Origin: Microtetraspora glauca
GTDB lineage: Bacteria > Actinomycetota > Actinomycetes > Streptosporangiales > Streptosporangiaceae
Reading direction: 5' to 3'
DNA length: 64,000 nucleotides
Assembly (NCBI GenBank): GCA_001570385.1
Contig: BBYL01000009.1
Coordinates: forward strand, 124,001 to 188,000
Positions 44,938 through 53,181 of the stretch are shown one piece after another. Both the position numbers and the translations under genes were made by a program. Position 1 is the first letter of the stretch; each line of letters begins with the position of its first letter. Below the pieces are notes generated by a model. That model saw nothing but the letters and a program-made list of their open reading frames with translations, was not told the origin of the DNA and did not search any database.

Positions 44938-45954
44938 ATGTCGCAAGAATCCGCGCAGCGGCCGGCCGACGCCTCCATGCGGGTCGTCATGATCGTCGAC
45001 GAGGGCTCGAACCCGTTCGAGATGGGAGTGGCCACCGAGCTGTTCGGGCTGCGCCGCCCAGAGCTCGGACTGCCGTGGTACGACTTCACGCTGTGCGCGG
45101 CGACCCCGGCCGTCCGCATGCACAACGGCTTCTTCACGATGTCGCGGGTCGCGGGTCTGGACGCGGTGGACCGCGCGGGCACTGTGATCGTGCCCAACCG
45201 TCCGGACCCTCAGGTGCCACCGGACCCCGCCGTGCTGGAGGCCATCCGCGGTGCCGCCGCGCGCGGCGCCCGCCTGATGAGCTTCTGCACCGGCACGTTC
45301 ACGCTGGCCGCGGCCGGTGTGCTGGACGGGCGCCGCGCCACCACGCACTGGCGCTGGGCGGAGGAGTTCACCAGCCGCTACCCCGGTGTACGGCTGGAGC
45401 CGGGAGTGCTGTTCGTCGACGACGGCGACATCCTCACCGCGGCCGGCAGCGCGGCGGCCCTGGACCTCGGACTGCACCTGATCCGCCGCGATCACGGCGC
45501 CGATGTGGCGAACGCGGTCAGCCGCCGGCTGGTGTTCGCCGCCCACCGCGACGGCGGCCAGCGGCAGTTCATCGAACGACCTGTGCCGGCCGTACCGGAC
45601 GCGTCTCTCGCACCCGTGCTCGCCTGGGCGCAGGGGCGGCTGGACCGGCCGCTGACCGTCGCGGAGCTGGCGGCCCGCGCCGCGGTCAGCCCGGCCACCC
45701 TCCACCGGCGCTTCCGGGCAGAACTCGGCACCACGCCCCTGGCCTGGCTCACCGCCGAACGCGTCACCCTCGCCTGCCGGCTGATCGAGCGCGGCGAGCT
45801 CCGGATGGAGGCGGTGGCCCGGGCCAGCGGTCTCGGCACGGCCGCCAACCTGCGCGCCCAGATGCGGCGGCGGACCGGTCTCAGCCCCAGTGCCTACCGG
45901 CGGCGCTTCGGCCCCGCCGCCACGGTGGGCGGCCCACGGTGTCCGACGACCTGA
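44938..45954 (+). CDS. GlxA-type transcriptional regulator (DJ-1/PfpI domain plus AraC HTH)
   Basis: 338 residues. Residues about 14-190 form a DJ-1/PfpI-like domain ([20 protein letters not shown], with the nucleophile-elbow equivalent [18 protein letters not shown]). Residues about 230-320 hold two AraC helix-turn-helices ([40 protein letters not shown]). Such proteins activate neighbouring catabolic genes in response to small ligands. The divergent cupin gene is the obvious target. ATG 44938. Confidence 0.92.
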   Translation: MSQESAQRPADASMRVVMIVDEGSNPFEMGVATELFGLRRPELGLPWYDFTLCAATPAVRMHNGFFTMSRVAGLDAVDRAGTVIVPNRPDPQVPPDPAVLEAIRGAAARGARLMSFCTGTFTLAAAGVLDGRRATTHWRWAEEFTSRYPGVRLEPGVLFVDDGDILTAAGSAAALDLGLHLIRRDHGADVANAVSRRLVFAAHRDGGQRQFIERPVPAVPDASLAPVLAWAQGRLDRPLTVAELAARAAVSPATLHRRFRAELGTTPLAWLTAERVTLACRLIERGELRMEAVARASGLGTAANLRAQMRRRTGLSPSAYRRRFGPAATVGGPRCPTT

Positions 45955-46291
45955 TCGCCCGCCTGTCCCCGCTCCAGCACGACCACAATCAGCAGGGGCA
46001 GGGCATCGGCCTGCGGGGAGCGGACGTGCAGGAAATGCACGTTGGCGTTGTCGATCGTGGTGGTGAACTGCGGAAAGCGATTGAGATGCGCCTCCTGTGC
46101 CCGCCAGTCGTAGGTGGTGCGCCAGGATTCGGTCACCTCTCTGAGGTAGCCCACCGGCACTCCCTGGGACCAATCGCCGACCGGACGTCGGGCCACCTGG
46201 TCGCGGCGAGACGAGCGGCCAAGTCGTCCACTTCCTGCTGGGGAACGTCCAGGATGAAGGGCCGGATCTCTCGCTCGCCGTGTCCGTTCAT
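45955..46291 (-). pseudogene. Epoxide hydrolase N-terminal fragment, frameshifted
   Basis: ATG 46291 opens [29 protein letters not shown]. The frame then shifts near 46185, and the next reads [32 protein letters not shown]-like residues ([20 protein letters not shown]) and [17 protein letters not shown]. This is the EHN lid plus first strand of an epoxide hydrolase. The catalytic domain is missing where the AraC gene ends. Confidence 0.8.
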
Positions 46292-46766
46292 TCGGCAGCC
46301 TCCTGCTTCGTTGACATCGGCGGCCACACCGCGGTGATCAATATCCCTGAGCTGTCGTGGCGACCCATCGACCACCCGAGCGACGTAGTCGCGGTCGGTT
46401 CCGATCCCAACCAGGCCCGCGCCGGCTCGCCGAACTGGCCCACGCTGCCACGCGTGACGCCGTGACGGAACCCGGTCCCGACGAAGCGCTCATGATCGAA
46501 TGCAAATCTTCTCTACGACATCAACCGGCGCTCTCCCCTTCGGCGGCGGGGCGCTTCGTCGTCCCGGGTTGCCGAGAATTCGAAGTCGAGATCACGAGCG
46601 ATATCTCAGCCCCGGGCCCTTGCGCTATCGCAGGTAAGCGGCGTATCCGTTGATTTCCTCATTGCTACCGGACCCCTATGGGGACCCCGTCGTCCCATTC
46701 ATTTAGGTCAGCGCATGCCATAAGGGACGAGATTTCACACCCGCCTCAAATCGCCGTTTTCATCCC
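46292..46766. other. Gap upstream of the peptide cluster
   Basis: No gene is supported. Between 46450 and 46650 the plus strand has an open frame without a recognisable start or family. From about 46640 the DNA becomes markedly AT-richer than the window average, as expected for the control region of the peptide operon. Confidence 0.45.
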
Positions 46767-46795
46767 TTGCCGCCCAATTTACCCAGTGAGATGAT
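46767..46795 (+). promoter_or_regulatory. Candidate promoter of the peptide cluster
   Basis: TTGCCG (46767-46772), 17 bases and GATGAT (46790-46795) lie about 70 bases upstream of the peptide start, in AT-rich DNA. The match is moderate. Confidence 0.4.
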
Positions 46796-46864
46796 CGCTC
46801 CGACGGAAGGTGATCCAACTGATTCTTTCGGCCCGGCCGATTCAGCCAGAAAGGAAGCAATCCA

Positions 46865-47074
46865 GTGCAGCGCTCATTGGCTCGTCTCCGAGACGAACTC
46901 CTGTCGGTGGTTCTCCCGAAATCCAACGCCGCCGCCGTGACGTGCCGTACCGGCAACAGGTGGTGCAGCTACTGTTCGTCCACCTATTCCAAGCTGTTGG
47001 TCAACACCATCTGTACGAACGACTCCGGACAGTCCTCCGTCATCACGACCGACTACGGCTGCGGCAGCTGCTGA
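46865..47074 (+). CDS. Cysteine-rich peptide precursor, 69 residues
   Basis: The GTG at 46865 has AAGGAAG 7 bases upstream, so this short frame is probably translated. Residues 1-24 form a charged, amphipathic leader (RSLARLRDELLSVVLPKSNA, then AA) with no hydrophobic core, unlike a Sec signal. Residues 25-69 carry six cysteines at 27, 34, 37, 50, 66 and 69 in the order C-x6-C-x2-C-x12-C-x15-C-x2-C, many Ser/Thr, and a terminal Cys. The A-A-A at 22-24 could be a signal-peptidase-like cut site. The next genes encode MauD-like and MauE-like redox proteins, an S26 peptidase and an ABC exporter, which suits a secreted three-disulfide peptide. I do not recognise the family. Confidence 0.7.
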   Translation: MQRSLARLRDELLSVVLPKSNAAAVTCRTGNRWCSYCSSTYSKLLVNTICTNDSGQSSVITTDYGCGSC

Positions 47075-47120
47075 CGTGGACCGGCCCGGTGTTCTCCGGG
47101 TGATCTGACCACCGGAGCGT

Positions 47121-47156
47121 CCGGCATCGCGGTGCCGACAGGGACCGCGATGCCGG
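47121..47156 (+). terminator. Strong hairpin between the peptide gene and its accessory genes
   Basis: CCGGCATCGCGGT (47121-47133), a 10-base loop and ACCGCGATGCCGG (47144-47156) form a perfect 13-pair stem 46 bases after the peptide stop, without a T-run. It could be a partial terminator or an mRNA stabiliser, giving more precursor than processing proteins. Confidence 0.65.
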
Positions 47157-47202
47157 CGTCCGGAAATCCCCTCCACTCCGTCGAGCGAATCGGGGCTCAT
47201 CC

Positions 47203-47715
47203 GTGATCGCGTTACAGATCTGTCTGCTGTTGCTGACGCTGCTCAACCTGGCGTTCACCCTGGGGATCGCACGGAAGATCGGGCGGGGCGCGGGAGTGCC
47301 GCCCGTTTCCGCCGAGCTTCCCCCGCTGAGCTCACCGCCGGGAACCTCCGTAGGCGACTTCTCGGCCACCAGCACGCAGGGGACGACCGTCAGCCGTGAC
47401 ACCCTCGAACTCGGCACGGTTTTCGCCTTCCTCTCGCCGACCTGCGAACCCTGCCGGGAGGCCATGCCGGCTTTCCTCTCCTACGCGGCCGCGAACAAGG
47501 GGAGCGTCGTGTCCGTACTCTCCGGAGACTACGATCCAGAGGTCAGGGCCACGCTGGAGTCCCTGGGGCCGGTTCTCGTCGAAGTGCCGAACGGGCCGGT
47601 GGCGAAGGCGTTCGGTGTCATCGGCGTCCCCGTGTTCGTCACCGTGGGAGTGGGGACCGTGCTGGCCACCAGTTCGGAGATCGGCCCGCAGTCACGGCTC
47701 ACCATTCCCGCGTGA
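47203..47715 (+). CDS. Membrane-anchored thioredoxin-like protein (MauD/TlpA type)
   Basis: 170 residues. One N-terminal helix (about 2-23, LQICLLLLTLLNLAFTLGIA) anchors it. The thioredoxin fold follows from about 48, with redox pair C81/C84 in FAFLSPTCEPCREAMPAFLS and the cis-proline equivalent in GVIGVPVFVTVG. In methylamine dehydrogenase clusters MauD acts with MauE to form the disulfides of the small subunit. Here it would oxidise or isomerise the six-cysteine peptide outside the membrane (inference). The start is GTG 47203, 129 bases after the peptide stop, past the hairpin. Confidence 0.85.
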   Translation: MIALQICLLLLTLLNLAFTLGIARKIGRGAGVPPVSAELPPLSSPPGTSVGDFSATSTQGTTVSRDTLELGTVFAFLSPTCEPCREAMPAFLSYAAANKGSVVSVLSGDYDPEVRATLESLGPVLVEVPNGPVAKAFGVIGVPVFVTVGVGTVLATSSEIGPQSRLTIPA

Positions 47716-47724
47716 TCTCCTGCC

Positions 47725-48150
47725 GTGGAATTCGCTCACCTGATTCTTGTCTCGTCGGTGTTCTGCCTGGCTTTCGTCCTTGGTGTGGTGCGCCGGAGGT
47801 TCGGTGTCGTCCAGGTTCACGGGGTGAGCATGCATCCGCATCTGACCACGGGTGACCGGGTCATCGTCGCTCGGCGTCCGGCGGCCTGTGCGCGCGGGGA
47901 CGTCGTGGTGATCAGGCATCCCGATCTGCCGGGGCAGGCCATCAAGCGGGTCGCGGCGGTGGCGGGCGACCGGTTGCCGGGCGGGCGGGTGGTGCCGCCG
48001 GACCACCTGTTCGTCCTCGGCGACAATCTGCCGTCCAGTCTGGACTCGCGTCATTTCGGGTTCGTCCCGATGGATCGCGTGGCGGGGCGCATGGTGCGGC
48101 GGCTGGCAGGGTCTATCCCGCCCGTCGTAGGTGAGGACCGAAATGGCTGA
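47725..48150 (+). CDS. S26-family signal peptidase, short form
   Basis: 141 residues. An N-terminal helix (about 4-21) is followed by the S26 boxes: Ser nucleophile S35 in VVQVHGVSMHPHLTTGDRVI, general-base Lys K74 in GQAIKRVAAVAGDRLP, and the late box FVLGDNLPSSLDSRHFGFV. All catalytic parts are present, though the protein is shorter than the housekeeping LepB. It begins 9 bases after the thioredoxin-like gene. A dedicated copy in this cluster is probably used to remove the leader of the cysteine-rich peptide. The start is GTG 47725. Confidence 0.9.
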   Translation: MEFAHLILVSSVFCLAFVLGVVRRRFGVVQVHGVSMHPHLTTGDRVIVARRPAACARGDVVVIRHPDLPGQAIKRVAAVAGDRLPGGRVVPPDHLFVLGDNLPSSLDSRHFGFVPMDRVAGRMVRRLAGSIPPVVGEDRNG

Positions 48151-48667
48151 GGTGTTCAGCGGGACCCTGCTGGTGGCCGTTTTCCTGACCTCGGGCGTCG
48201 GGAAGGTGATCAATTACTCGTCGTTCGAGGAATCCGTCCGGCAAATGCGGTTGCTGCCCGCCGGGGCCGTACCGGTGGCCGCGGTCCTGATAATCACCGC
48301 CGAACTGGTCACCGTACTGTCGATAATGGCCGGCCTGGTGAAAAGCCCGGGGCTCCTCATGGTCGGCTTCGCCCTTGCCGCCGTGCTCTGTGTGGTGTTC
48401 GGCCTGGCGATCGCCACCGTGATCCGCCGGGGCAACGCCGTTTCCTGCAACTGCTTCGGCCGTCAGGCGTCGCCGTTTTCCGCCCGGCACATCGTACGCA
48501 ACACCCTCCTCGCGGCAGCGGCCGTCGTCGGCATGCTCGGTGCCGGTGCCGGTGCCGGTGCCGGTGCGGACTCCTGGACCACGGAAACGGGGATCACCGT
48601 CGTGGCGGGATTGTTCCTGTCGCTTCTGGTCATTCTCCTGGACGACCTGGTTGATCTCTTCGCCTGA
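48143..48667 (+). CDS. MauE/DoxX-like redox membrane protein
   Basis: 174 residues from ATG 48143, overlapping the peptidase gene by 8 bases; GTG 48131 is an alternative. Four membrane helices are visible (about 4-22, 43-63, 71-92, 150-170). After helix 3 comes RRGNAVSCNCFGRQASPFSA, whose CxCFG is the MauE hallmark. GVGKVINYSSFEESV after helix 1 is also typical. MauE is thought to relay oxidising equivalents to MauD. A run of GAGAGAGAG (about 137-145) comes from a simple repeat. It is the partner of the thioredoxin-like protein. Confidence 0.88.
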   Translation: MAEVFSGTLLVAVFLTSGVGKVINYSSFEESVRQMRLLPAGAVPVAAVLIITAELVTVLSIMAGLVKSPGLLMVGFALAAVLCVVFGLAIATVIRRGNAVSCNCFGRQASPFSARHIVRNTLLAAAAVVGMLGAGAGAGAGADSWTTETGITVVAGLFLSLLVILLDDLVDLFA

Positions 48668-48705
48668 ATTCCCTCCGAGAACCTGAGCAAAGGACGCGAC
48701 GACCC

Positions 48706-50544
48706 GTGCTGAAATCACTGCGAGACGGTGTCCGCATGACCGGCAAGGCGTTCACCCTGGCCTGGCAGGCGCGGCCGCGGCTCGTCATCCTGGCGGTGGT
48801 CATCGCGGTGACCACCGCCGCGGTCCCCGTCACCGTCGCCTGGCTGACCAAGTTCATTCTCGACGCCATCGTGCTGGGCCTCCCGACCAGCACGCTGCTC
48901 GTTCTCGCGAGCCTGCTCGCCGCGCTGGGGCTGGTCGCCAAGGCGGTGGCGGAAGGCGCCCGCTACTGCCAGGCAGAGCTGGACCGGTCGATCGCCCTGC
49001 AGGCGCAGAGCCGGCTGTACGGTGCACTCAACCGCCTGCCGGGGCTCGCGCGTCTTGAGGACCCCGCCTTCCTCAACCAGCTGCGGCTGGCACAGACGAT
49101 GGGCGGTCGCACTCCGGGCCAGATCCTCTCCGGCTTCCTGTCCATCTCCACGGCCACGCTGGGCATTCTGGGCTTCGTCGGTTCCCTGTTCTCGCTCAGC
49201 CCGATCATGGCGTCGGTGATCCTGGTCAGCGTGGCACCGGCCCTGCTGGCGGAGATCGCGCTCTCCCGGCGCCGCGTCTCCATGCACCTGCGGCTGGGCC
49301 CGCGCGAACGACGGGAGATCTTCTACGCGCAGCTGATGACCGACGCCCAGGCCGCGAAAGAGGTCCGGCTGTACGGCATCGGCTCCTTCCTGCACACCCG
49401 GATGGTCGCCGAGCGGCAGGCGGCCAACGCCGAGAACAGGGCGCTGGACAGGCGTGACCTCACCACCCAGTTGGCGCTCGGCGGGCTGTCGGCGCTGATC
49501 GCGGGAGCCGGTCTGGTCTGGACGATCATCCGCGCCCACCACGGCGCCCTGTTGATCGGCGACATCTCGATGTTCATCGCCGCCGTGGCCGGCCTGCAGG
49601 GCCAGCTCGCCGGTCTTGTCGGCGAAGTGGCGCGAACCCACGGGCAGATCTCCCTGTTCAAGAGCTTCCTGGCCGTCGAAGGCGCCGAACCCGACCTCGC
49701 CGTGGCGGCCCGTCCCGCACCGGTTCCCCCGCTGTCCCAGGGCATCCGGCTCCAGGACGTCTGGTTCCGCTACAGCGAGGAGCATCCCTGGATTCTCCGC
49801 GGCGCCTGCCTGGACATTCCGGCCGGGACGTCGATGGGGCTCGTGGGCCTCAACGGCGCGGGAAAGACCACGGTGGTGAAGCTCCTGACCCGCATGTACG
49901 ACCCGACCTCCGGGCGTATCACCTGGGACGGAACCGACCTGCGCGACGTCGATCCGGGCGAGCTGAGGGCCAGGATCGGTGCCGTCTTCCAGGACTTCAT
50001 GGCGTACGACCTGTCGGCTCGGGAGAACATCGCCGTCGGCCGACTGGACCTCATGGGCGACACGCCCGCCATCGAAGCCGCCGCCCGCGAGGCGGGGATC
50101 GACGAGAAGCTCCGCTCCCTGCCCCGCGGCTACGAAACCCTGCTGACCCGGCTGTTCATCGACGAGGACAACGAGGACGGCGACGCCACCGGGGTCTTCC
50201 TCTCCGGCGGCCAGTGGCAACGGATGGCGCTCGCCCGCGCGATGCTCCGCCGCGACAGCGACCTGCTGATCCTGGACGAGCCCAGCTCCGGCCTGGACGC
50301 GGAGGCGGAACACGAGGTCCACACCCGCATCGCGGCCCTGCGCAGCGGCCGGACCAGCGTGCTCGTCTCCCACCGGCTCGGCGCCATCCGCCATGCCGAC
50401 ACCCTCGCCGTCCTGCAAGATGGCGTGTTCGCCGAGGTCGGCGGCCACGACGAACTCATCGCCAGAAACGGCCTGTACGCCCGGCTGTTCCAACTCCAGG
50501 CATCCGGCTACCGCGACCCGATCGACACCACAACGACCATCTGA
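48706..50544 (+). CDS. ABC transporter, fused membrane and ATPase domains (exporter type)
   Basis: 612 residues. Six membrane helices (about 25-300) are followed by the ATPase: Walker A GLNGAGKTT at 381-389, Q-loop GAVFQDFMAYD, signature LSGGQWQ at 499-505, Walker B LLILDE at 520-525, H-loop VLVSHRLGA. A half-transporter like this works as a dimer. It has no N-terminal C39 peptidase, so leader removal must be done by another protein, here the S26 peptidase. DE-rich insert FIDEDNEDGDATGVF lies before the signature. The start is GTG 48706, with AAAGGA upstream. It probably exports the cysteine-rich peptide. Confidence 0.9.
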   Translation: MLKSLRDGVRMTGKAFTLAWQARPRLVILAVVIAVTTAAVPVTVAWLTKFILDAIVLGLPTSTLLVLASLLAALGLVAKAVAEGARYCQAELDRSIALQAQSRLYGALNRLPGLARLEDPAFLNQLRLAQTMGGRTPGQILSGFLSISTATLGILGFVGSLFSLSPIMASVILVSVAPALLAEIALSRRRVSMHLRLGPRERREIFYAQLMTDAQAAKEVRLYGIGSFLHTRMVAERQAANAENRALDRRDLTTQLALGGLSALIAGAGLVWTIIRAHHGALLIGDISMFIAAVAGLQGQLAGLVGEVARTHGQISLFKSFLAVEGAEPDLAVAARPAPVPPLSQGIRLQDVWFRYSEEHPWILRGACLDIPAGTSMGLVGLNGAGKTTVVKLLTRMYDPTSGRITWDGTDLRDVDPGELRARIGAVFQDFMAYDLSARENIAVGRLDLMGDTPAIEAAAREAGIDEKLRSLPRGYETLLTRLFIDEDNEDGDATGVFLSGGQWQRMALARAMLRRDSDLLILDEPSSGLDAEAEHEVHTRIAALRSGRTSVLVSHRLGAIRHADTLAVLQDGVFAEVGGHDELIARNGLYARLFQLQASGYRDPIDTTTTI

Positions 50545-50735
50545 CTTACCCGGAAACCGGCCTGGGGGCAGGCGGGCTCGCTACCGCGGGTGGCCGAAGG
50601 GCCCGAGCACGTCATCATCCACGACCATCGACACGACGGCCGGGTCGGCACCCGCCTGTCCTGAAAACATTCGTCTACTTCGCCCCTGGTATGGCGACCC
50701 TCAACGGCACCCCGACAGGGGCGAGCACCTGAGAG

Positions 50736-50757
50736 GTGCCGCGTGAGCACGCGGCAC
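50736..50757. terminator. Hairpin downstream of the peptide cluster
   Basis: GTGCCGCGT (50736-50744), loop GAGC, and ACGCGGCAC (50749-50757) form a perfect 9-pair stem about 190 bases after the exporter stop. The rest of 50545-50838 holds no gene that I can support. Confidence 0.5.
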
Positions 50758-50838
50758 GGGCTGGATCCCTGGCCCTCAGGCCGGAGCGCACGTCGAGAGT
50801 CCGGTCACCGCGGCCGACGATGGCCGGACTCGGGCGAC

Positions 50839-51138
50839 TCAGCGCTTGCGCACCTCGTCCAGGATCAGTTGCAGCATCGCGGAGGACGCCTTCTGGTTGC
50901 CCTCGAGGCGGTCGAGCCGGACATCCATGGCGTCGAAACGCCGGTCGACGCCGTCAAAGCGCTCGTCCACGGACTTGAACCGCTCATCGACCGCGTCGAA
51001 GCGCTGTACGGTCTCCCGGCGGAAGTCTGTCATCTCGCGCCAGATGCCGCTGACCGCGAGGTTCGCGGCGTCCGCCGTGTATTGCGCGCGCACCACCGCG
51101 TCCTCGACGGCGGCCACCCGCTCTTCCAGACTCTTCAT
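50839..51138 (-). CDS. Small coiled-coil protein
   Basis: 99 residues from ATG 51138 with GGAGACGACCC ahead. The first helix is LEERVAAVEDAVVRAQYTAD. The second carries strict heptads with F or L every seventh place: RRETVQRFDAVDERFKSVDE, RFDGVDRRFDAMDVRLDRLE. It is predicted to be one long coiled coil, with no other domain. Such short proteins are scattered in actinobacteria, and their function is unknown. Confidence 0.75.
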   Translation of the reverse strand: MKSLEERVAAVEDAVVRAQYTADAANLAVSGIWREMTDFRRETVQRFDAVDERFKSVDERFDGVDRRFDAMDVRLDRLEGNQKASSAMLQLILDEVRKR

Positions 51139-51231
51139 GGGTCGTCTCCATGGGGGATGGGGATTGGGAGGATGTCCTCCCGGCTGGAGCACCATATCGT
51201 GCACGCTGCGTCACGGCAAAACCGCGAAGCG

Positions 51232-52578
51232 TTACCGCCATCCGTCCTTGTCCACGCCGCCGGGGACCGGCCCCAAGGGGGCGTAGGGCTCCCGCGTGAA
51301 GATGAACGTGTTGAGATCCAGATGCACGCCCTCGGGCGAGTGGACGACCCGCAGGGCCTCTCCCGCGTAGTAACCGTCGAGGCCGAGCCAGGTGCCGTCC
51401 GGCTGGGCGACGAACCGGGAGGCACGGCCCTGTCCACCGGCCGGGGTGAGCGAGAGCCCCCGCTCGGGCAGCACCCGCAGGAGGTAGGCGCTCGGGCCCC
51501 AGTACCACGGGCCGGTGAGCGCGAGCAGGTCCTCGTCCGCCGAGCCGGGAACCCACTCGGCGGGCAGCGGCGGCTCGTGCGCGGCGAGGATGTCCAGCAG
51601 GTCCTTGGCAAGCGACGCCCGCACCCCGGAGGTCGTGTTGGCCATGAACAGGACGCCCACGTCATCGGCCGGATCCGCCCACACGGTGGCCAGGAAGCCG
51701 GGCATCGACCCGCCGTGCCCGGCCAGGCGGCGGCCGTTGTGCCTGGCGAGCTGGATTCCCAGGCCGTATCCGCCGAGCCAGGCGTCTCCGTCGTCCACGG
51801 TCGCGGGCTCGCGCATCTCGGCGAGGGTCGCCGGGCGCAGTACGTCCCCCGTGTGGCCGCCGACGAAGGCCGCCCACCGGGCGAGATCCGCCGGGGTGGA
51901 CCAGAACTGCCCCGCCGCGGCCATGGCGCCGTGGTCGTGCTCCGGCTCGGGCAGCAGCACGTCGGCCCACGGGTGCACCGCGTACCCGGAGGCGTGCGGA
52001 GCGCGCGGACGCGGCGTGGTGTCGCGCATGCCGAGCGGTTCGAGCACCTCCTCGCGCACGACCCGCGTCCAGGGCATGGCGCGCTTGCGGGCGAGCAGCT
52101 CGCCGAGCAGGCCGAAGCCGAGGTTGGAGTAGTGGTAACGGCGGCCGGGACGATGCCGGGTGATCTCCGGGCCGAGACCCGCGATCAACTCGTCGGCCGG
52201 GGCTCCGGGGGTGCGCTCCCACCAGGCCCCGGGCGGCTCCGCGGTCAGCCCGGCCGTGTGGGAGAGCAACTGAGCGATCGTCACGTCACCCGCGGGGGTG
52301 CCGGGCACATGCTTGGCGAGCGGGTCGAGGAGGTCGAGCACTCCCTCGTCGCGCAATCGCATGACGGCGACCGCGACCATGCTCTTGGTGATCGAACCGA
52401 TGCGGTACTGCGTGGCAGGAGTGGGCGGCTCCCCGTCGACCCTTCCCCGGAAACCGAACCAGGCGACCTCGCCCCTCCGGACCAGTGCGGCGGCCAGTGA
52501 CGGCACTCGTGACTCCGCCTGCTCGACCGCGAGCCTGTGCAGCAGCGCGCGAGCGGTACGTTCCTCGACCTTCGACAT
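51232..52578 (-). CDS. Serine hydrolase, beta-lactamase class C / DD-peptidase type
   Basis: 448 residues. The catalytic SxxK is in YRIGSITKSMVAVAVMRL, the YxN in RRYHYSNLGFGLLGELL, and the KTG equivalent is HGG in RLAGHGGSMPGFLATVWAD. A C-terminal beta domain (about 340-448, lipocalin-like) follows. No signal peptide is apparent, so it is probably cytoplasmic and may be an esterase or peptidase rather than a beta-lactamase. ATG 52578. Confidence 0.92.
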   Translation of the reverse strand: MSKVEERTARALLHRLAVEQAESRVPSLAAALVRRGEVAWFGFRGRVDGEPPTPATQYRIGSITKSMVAVAVMRLRDEGVLDLLDPLAKHVPGTPAGDVTIAQLLSHTAGLTAEPPGAWWERTPGAPADELIAGLGPEITRHRPGRRYHYSNLGFGLLGELLARKRAMPWTRVVREEVLEPLGMRDTTPRPRAPHASGYAVHPWADVLLPEPEHDHGAMAAAGQFWSTPADLARWAAFVGGHTGDVLRPATLAEMREPATVDDGDAWLGGYGLGIQLARHNGRRLAGHGGSMPGFLATVWADPADDVGVLFMANTTSGVRASLAKDLLDILAAHEPPLPAEWVPGSADEDLLALTGPWYWGPSAYLLRVLPERGLSLTPAGGQGRASRFVAQPDGTWLGLDGYYAGEALRVVHSPEGVHLDLNTFIFTREPYAPLGPVPGGVDKDGWR

Positions 52579-52749
52579 GGGACCAAGGCTAGCGGCGAGA
52601 TCCGACTGACCCGGGCGGCATCGGCGGGAATCCGGCGTCTCGCCGTCGCCGTCCTCTGCCGTCCGCTGTCGTCCTCACCTGCGCCGTCCTCGCTCCACCC
52701 GCCTTCGCCCCACCCGTCGTCACCCCCATCTGCCGTCACGCGTCTGCCA

Positions 52750-53082
52750 TCACCTCGCCTGCTCGCCGCCCTCCGCCCGATCCTTCGCAGTCTCGCCGTC
52801 CTCGGACAGGACGAGGTCGAGCAACCCGGGGAACCGCGCGCCGAACTCCGCCGCCCGTAGCCGGTTGGTCCTTCGGGTGCCCTCGTCGCGCTGTTCGAGC
52901 AGCCCCGCCTCCCTGAGCACCGCGAAGTGGTGGCTGAGCGTCGACTTGCTCACCGGGATGTCGAAGGTGCCGCAGGCCCTGGTCCAGTCAGGGGATTCCG
53001 CGACCTGCCTGAGGATCAGCCGGCGAACCGGATCGGCCAGAGCGTGGAGAGCGGACTGCAGGGTCGTCTCCTGGGGATGCAC
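52750..53082 (-). CDS. ArsR-family winged-helix regulator
   Basis: 110 residues from GTG 53082: QSALHALADPVRRLILRQVA, then the recognition part DIPVSKSTLSHHFAVLREAG and wing LLEQRDEGTRRTNRLR. No metal-binding Cys cluster is seen. A longer frame from ATG 53154 would read through the operator-like palindromes at 53119-53165, so I prefer the internal GTG. It is divergent from the F420-type oxidoreductase and probably represses it. Confidence 0.85.
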   Translation of the reverse strand: MHPQETTLQSALHALADPVRRLILRQVAESPDWTRACGTFDIPVSKSTLSHHFAVLREAGLLEQRDEGTRRTNRLRAAEFGARFPGLLDLVLSEDGETAKDRAEGGEQAR

Positions 53083-53118
53083 GTGGGTGAGGGAACGGCC
53101 TCGCGCCGGACCCCCACT

Positions 53119-53165
53119 GTTCGATGCACGTCGAACATCTGTGTACTGTTCCATCTCGATCGAAC
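53119..53165. promoter_or_regulatory. Two GTTCGA-N6-TCGAAC operators between ArsR and oxidoreductase genes
   Basis: GTTCGA-TGCACG-TCGAAC (53119-53136) is perfect. GTTCCA-TCTCGA-TCGAAC (53148-53165) has one mismatch. Centres are 29 bases apart in the divergent gap, the second just ahead of AGGAGG at 53171. Confidence 0.72.
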
Positions 53166-53181
53166 ATTCTAGGAGGCGTGG

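Noticed and set aside
44479-46173. A 564-codon open frame on the minus strand
   Set aside because: Only its last 135 codons (cupin) look like protein. The rest mirrors the AraC-type gene on the other strand.
46865-47074. Lanthipeptide precursor
   Set aside because: The peptide is rich in Ser/Thr and Cys, but no lanthionine synthetase or cyclase lies in the cluster.
47203-48667. Methylamine dehydrogenase (mau) operon
   Set aside because: There are no structural subunits or MauG/MauF genes nearby. Only the redox pair is shared.
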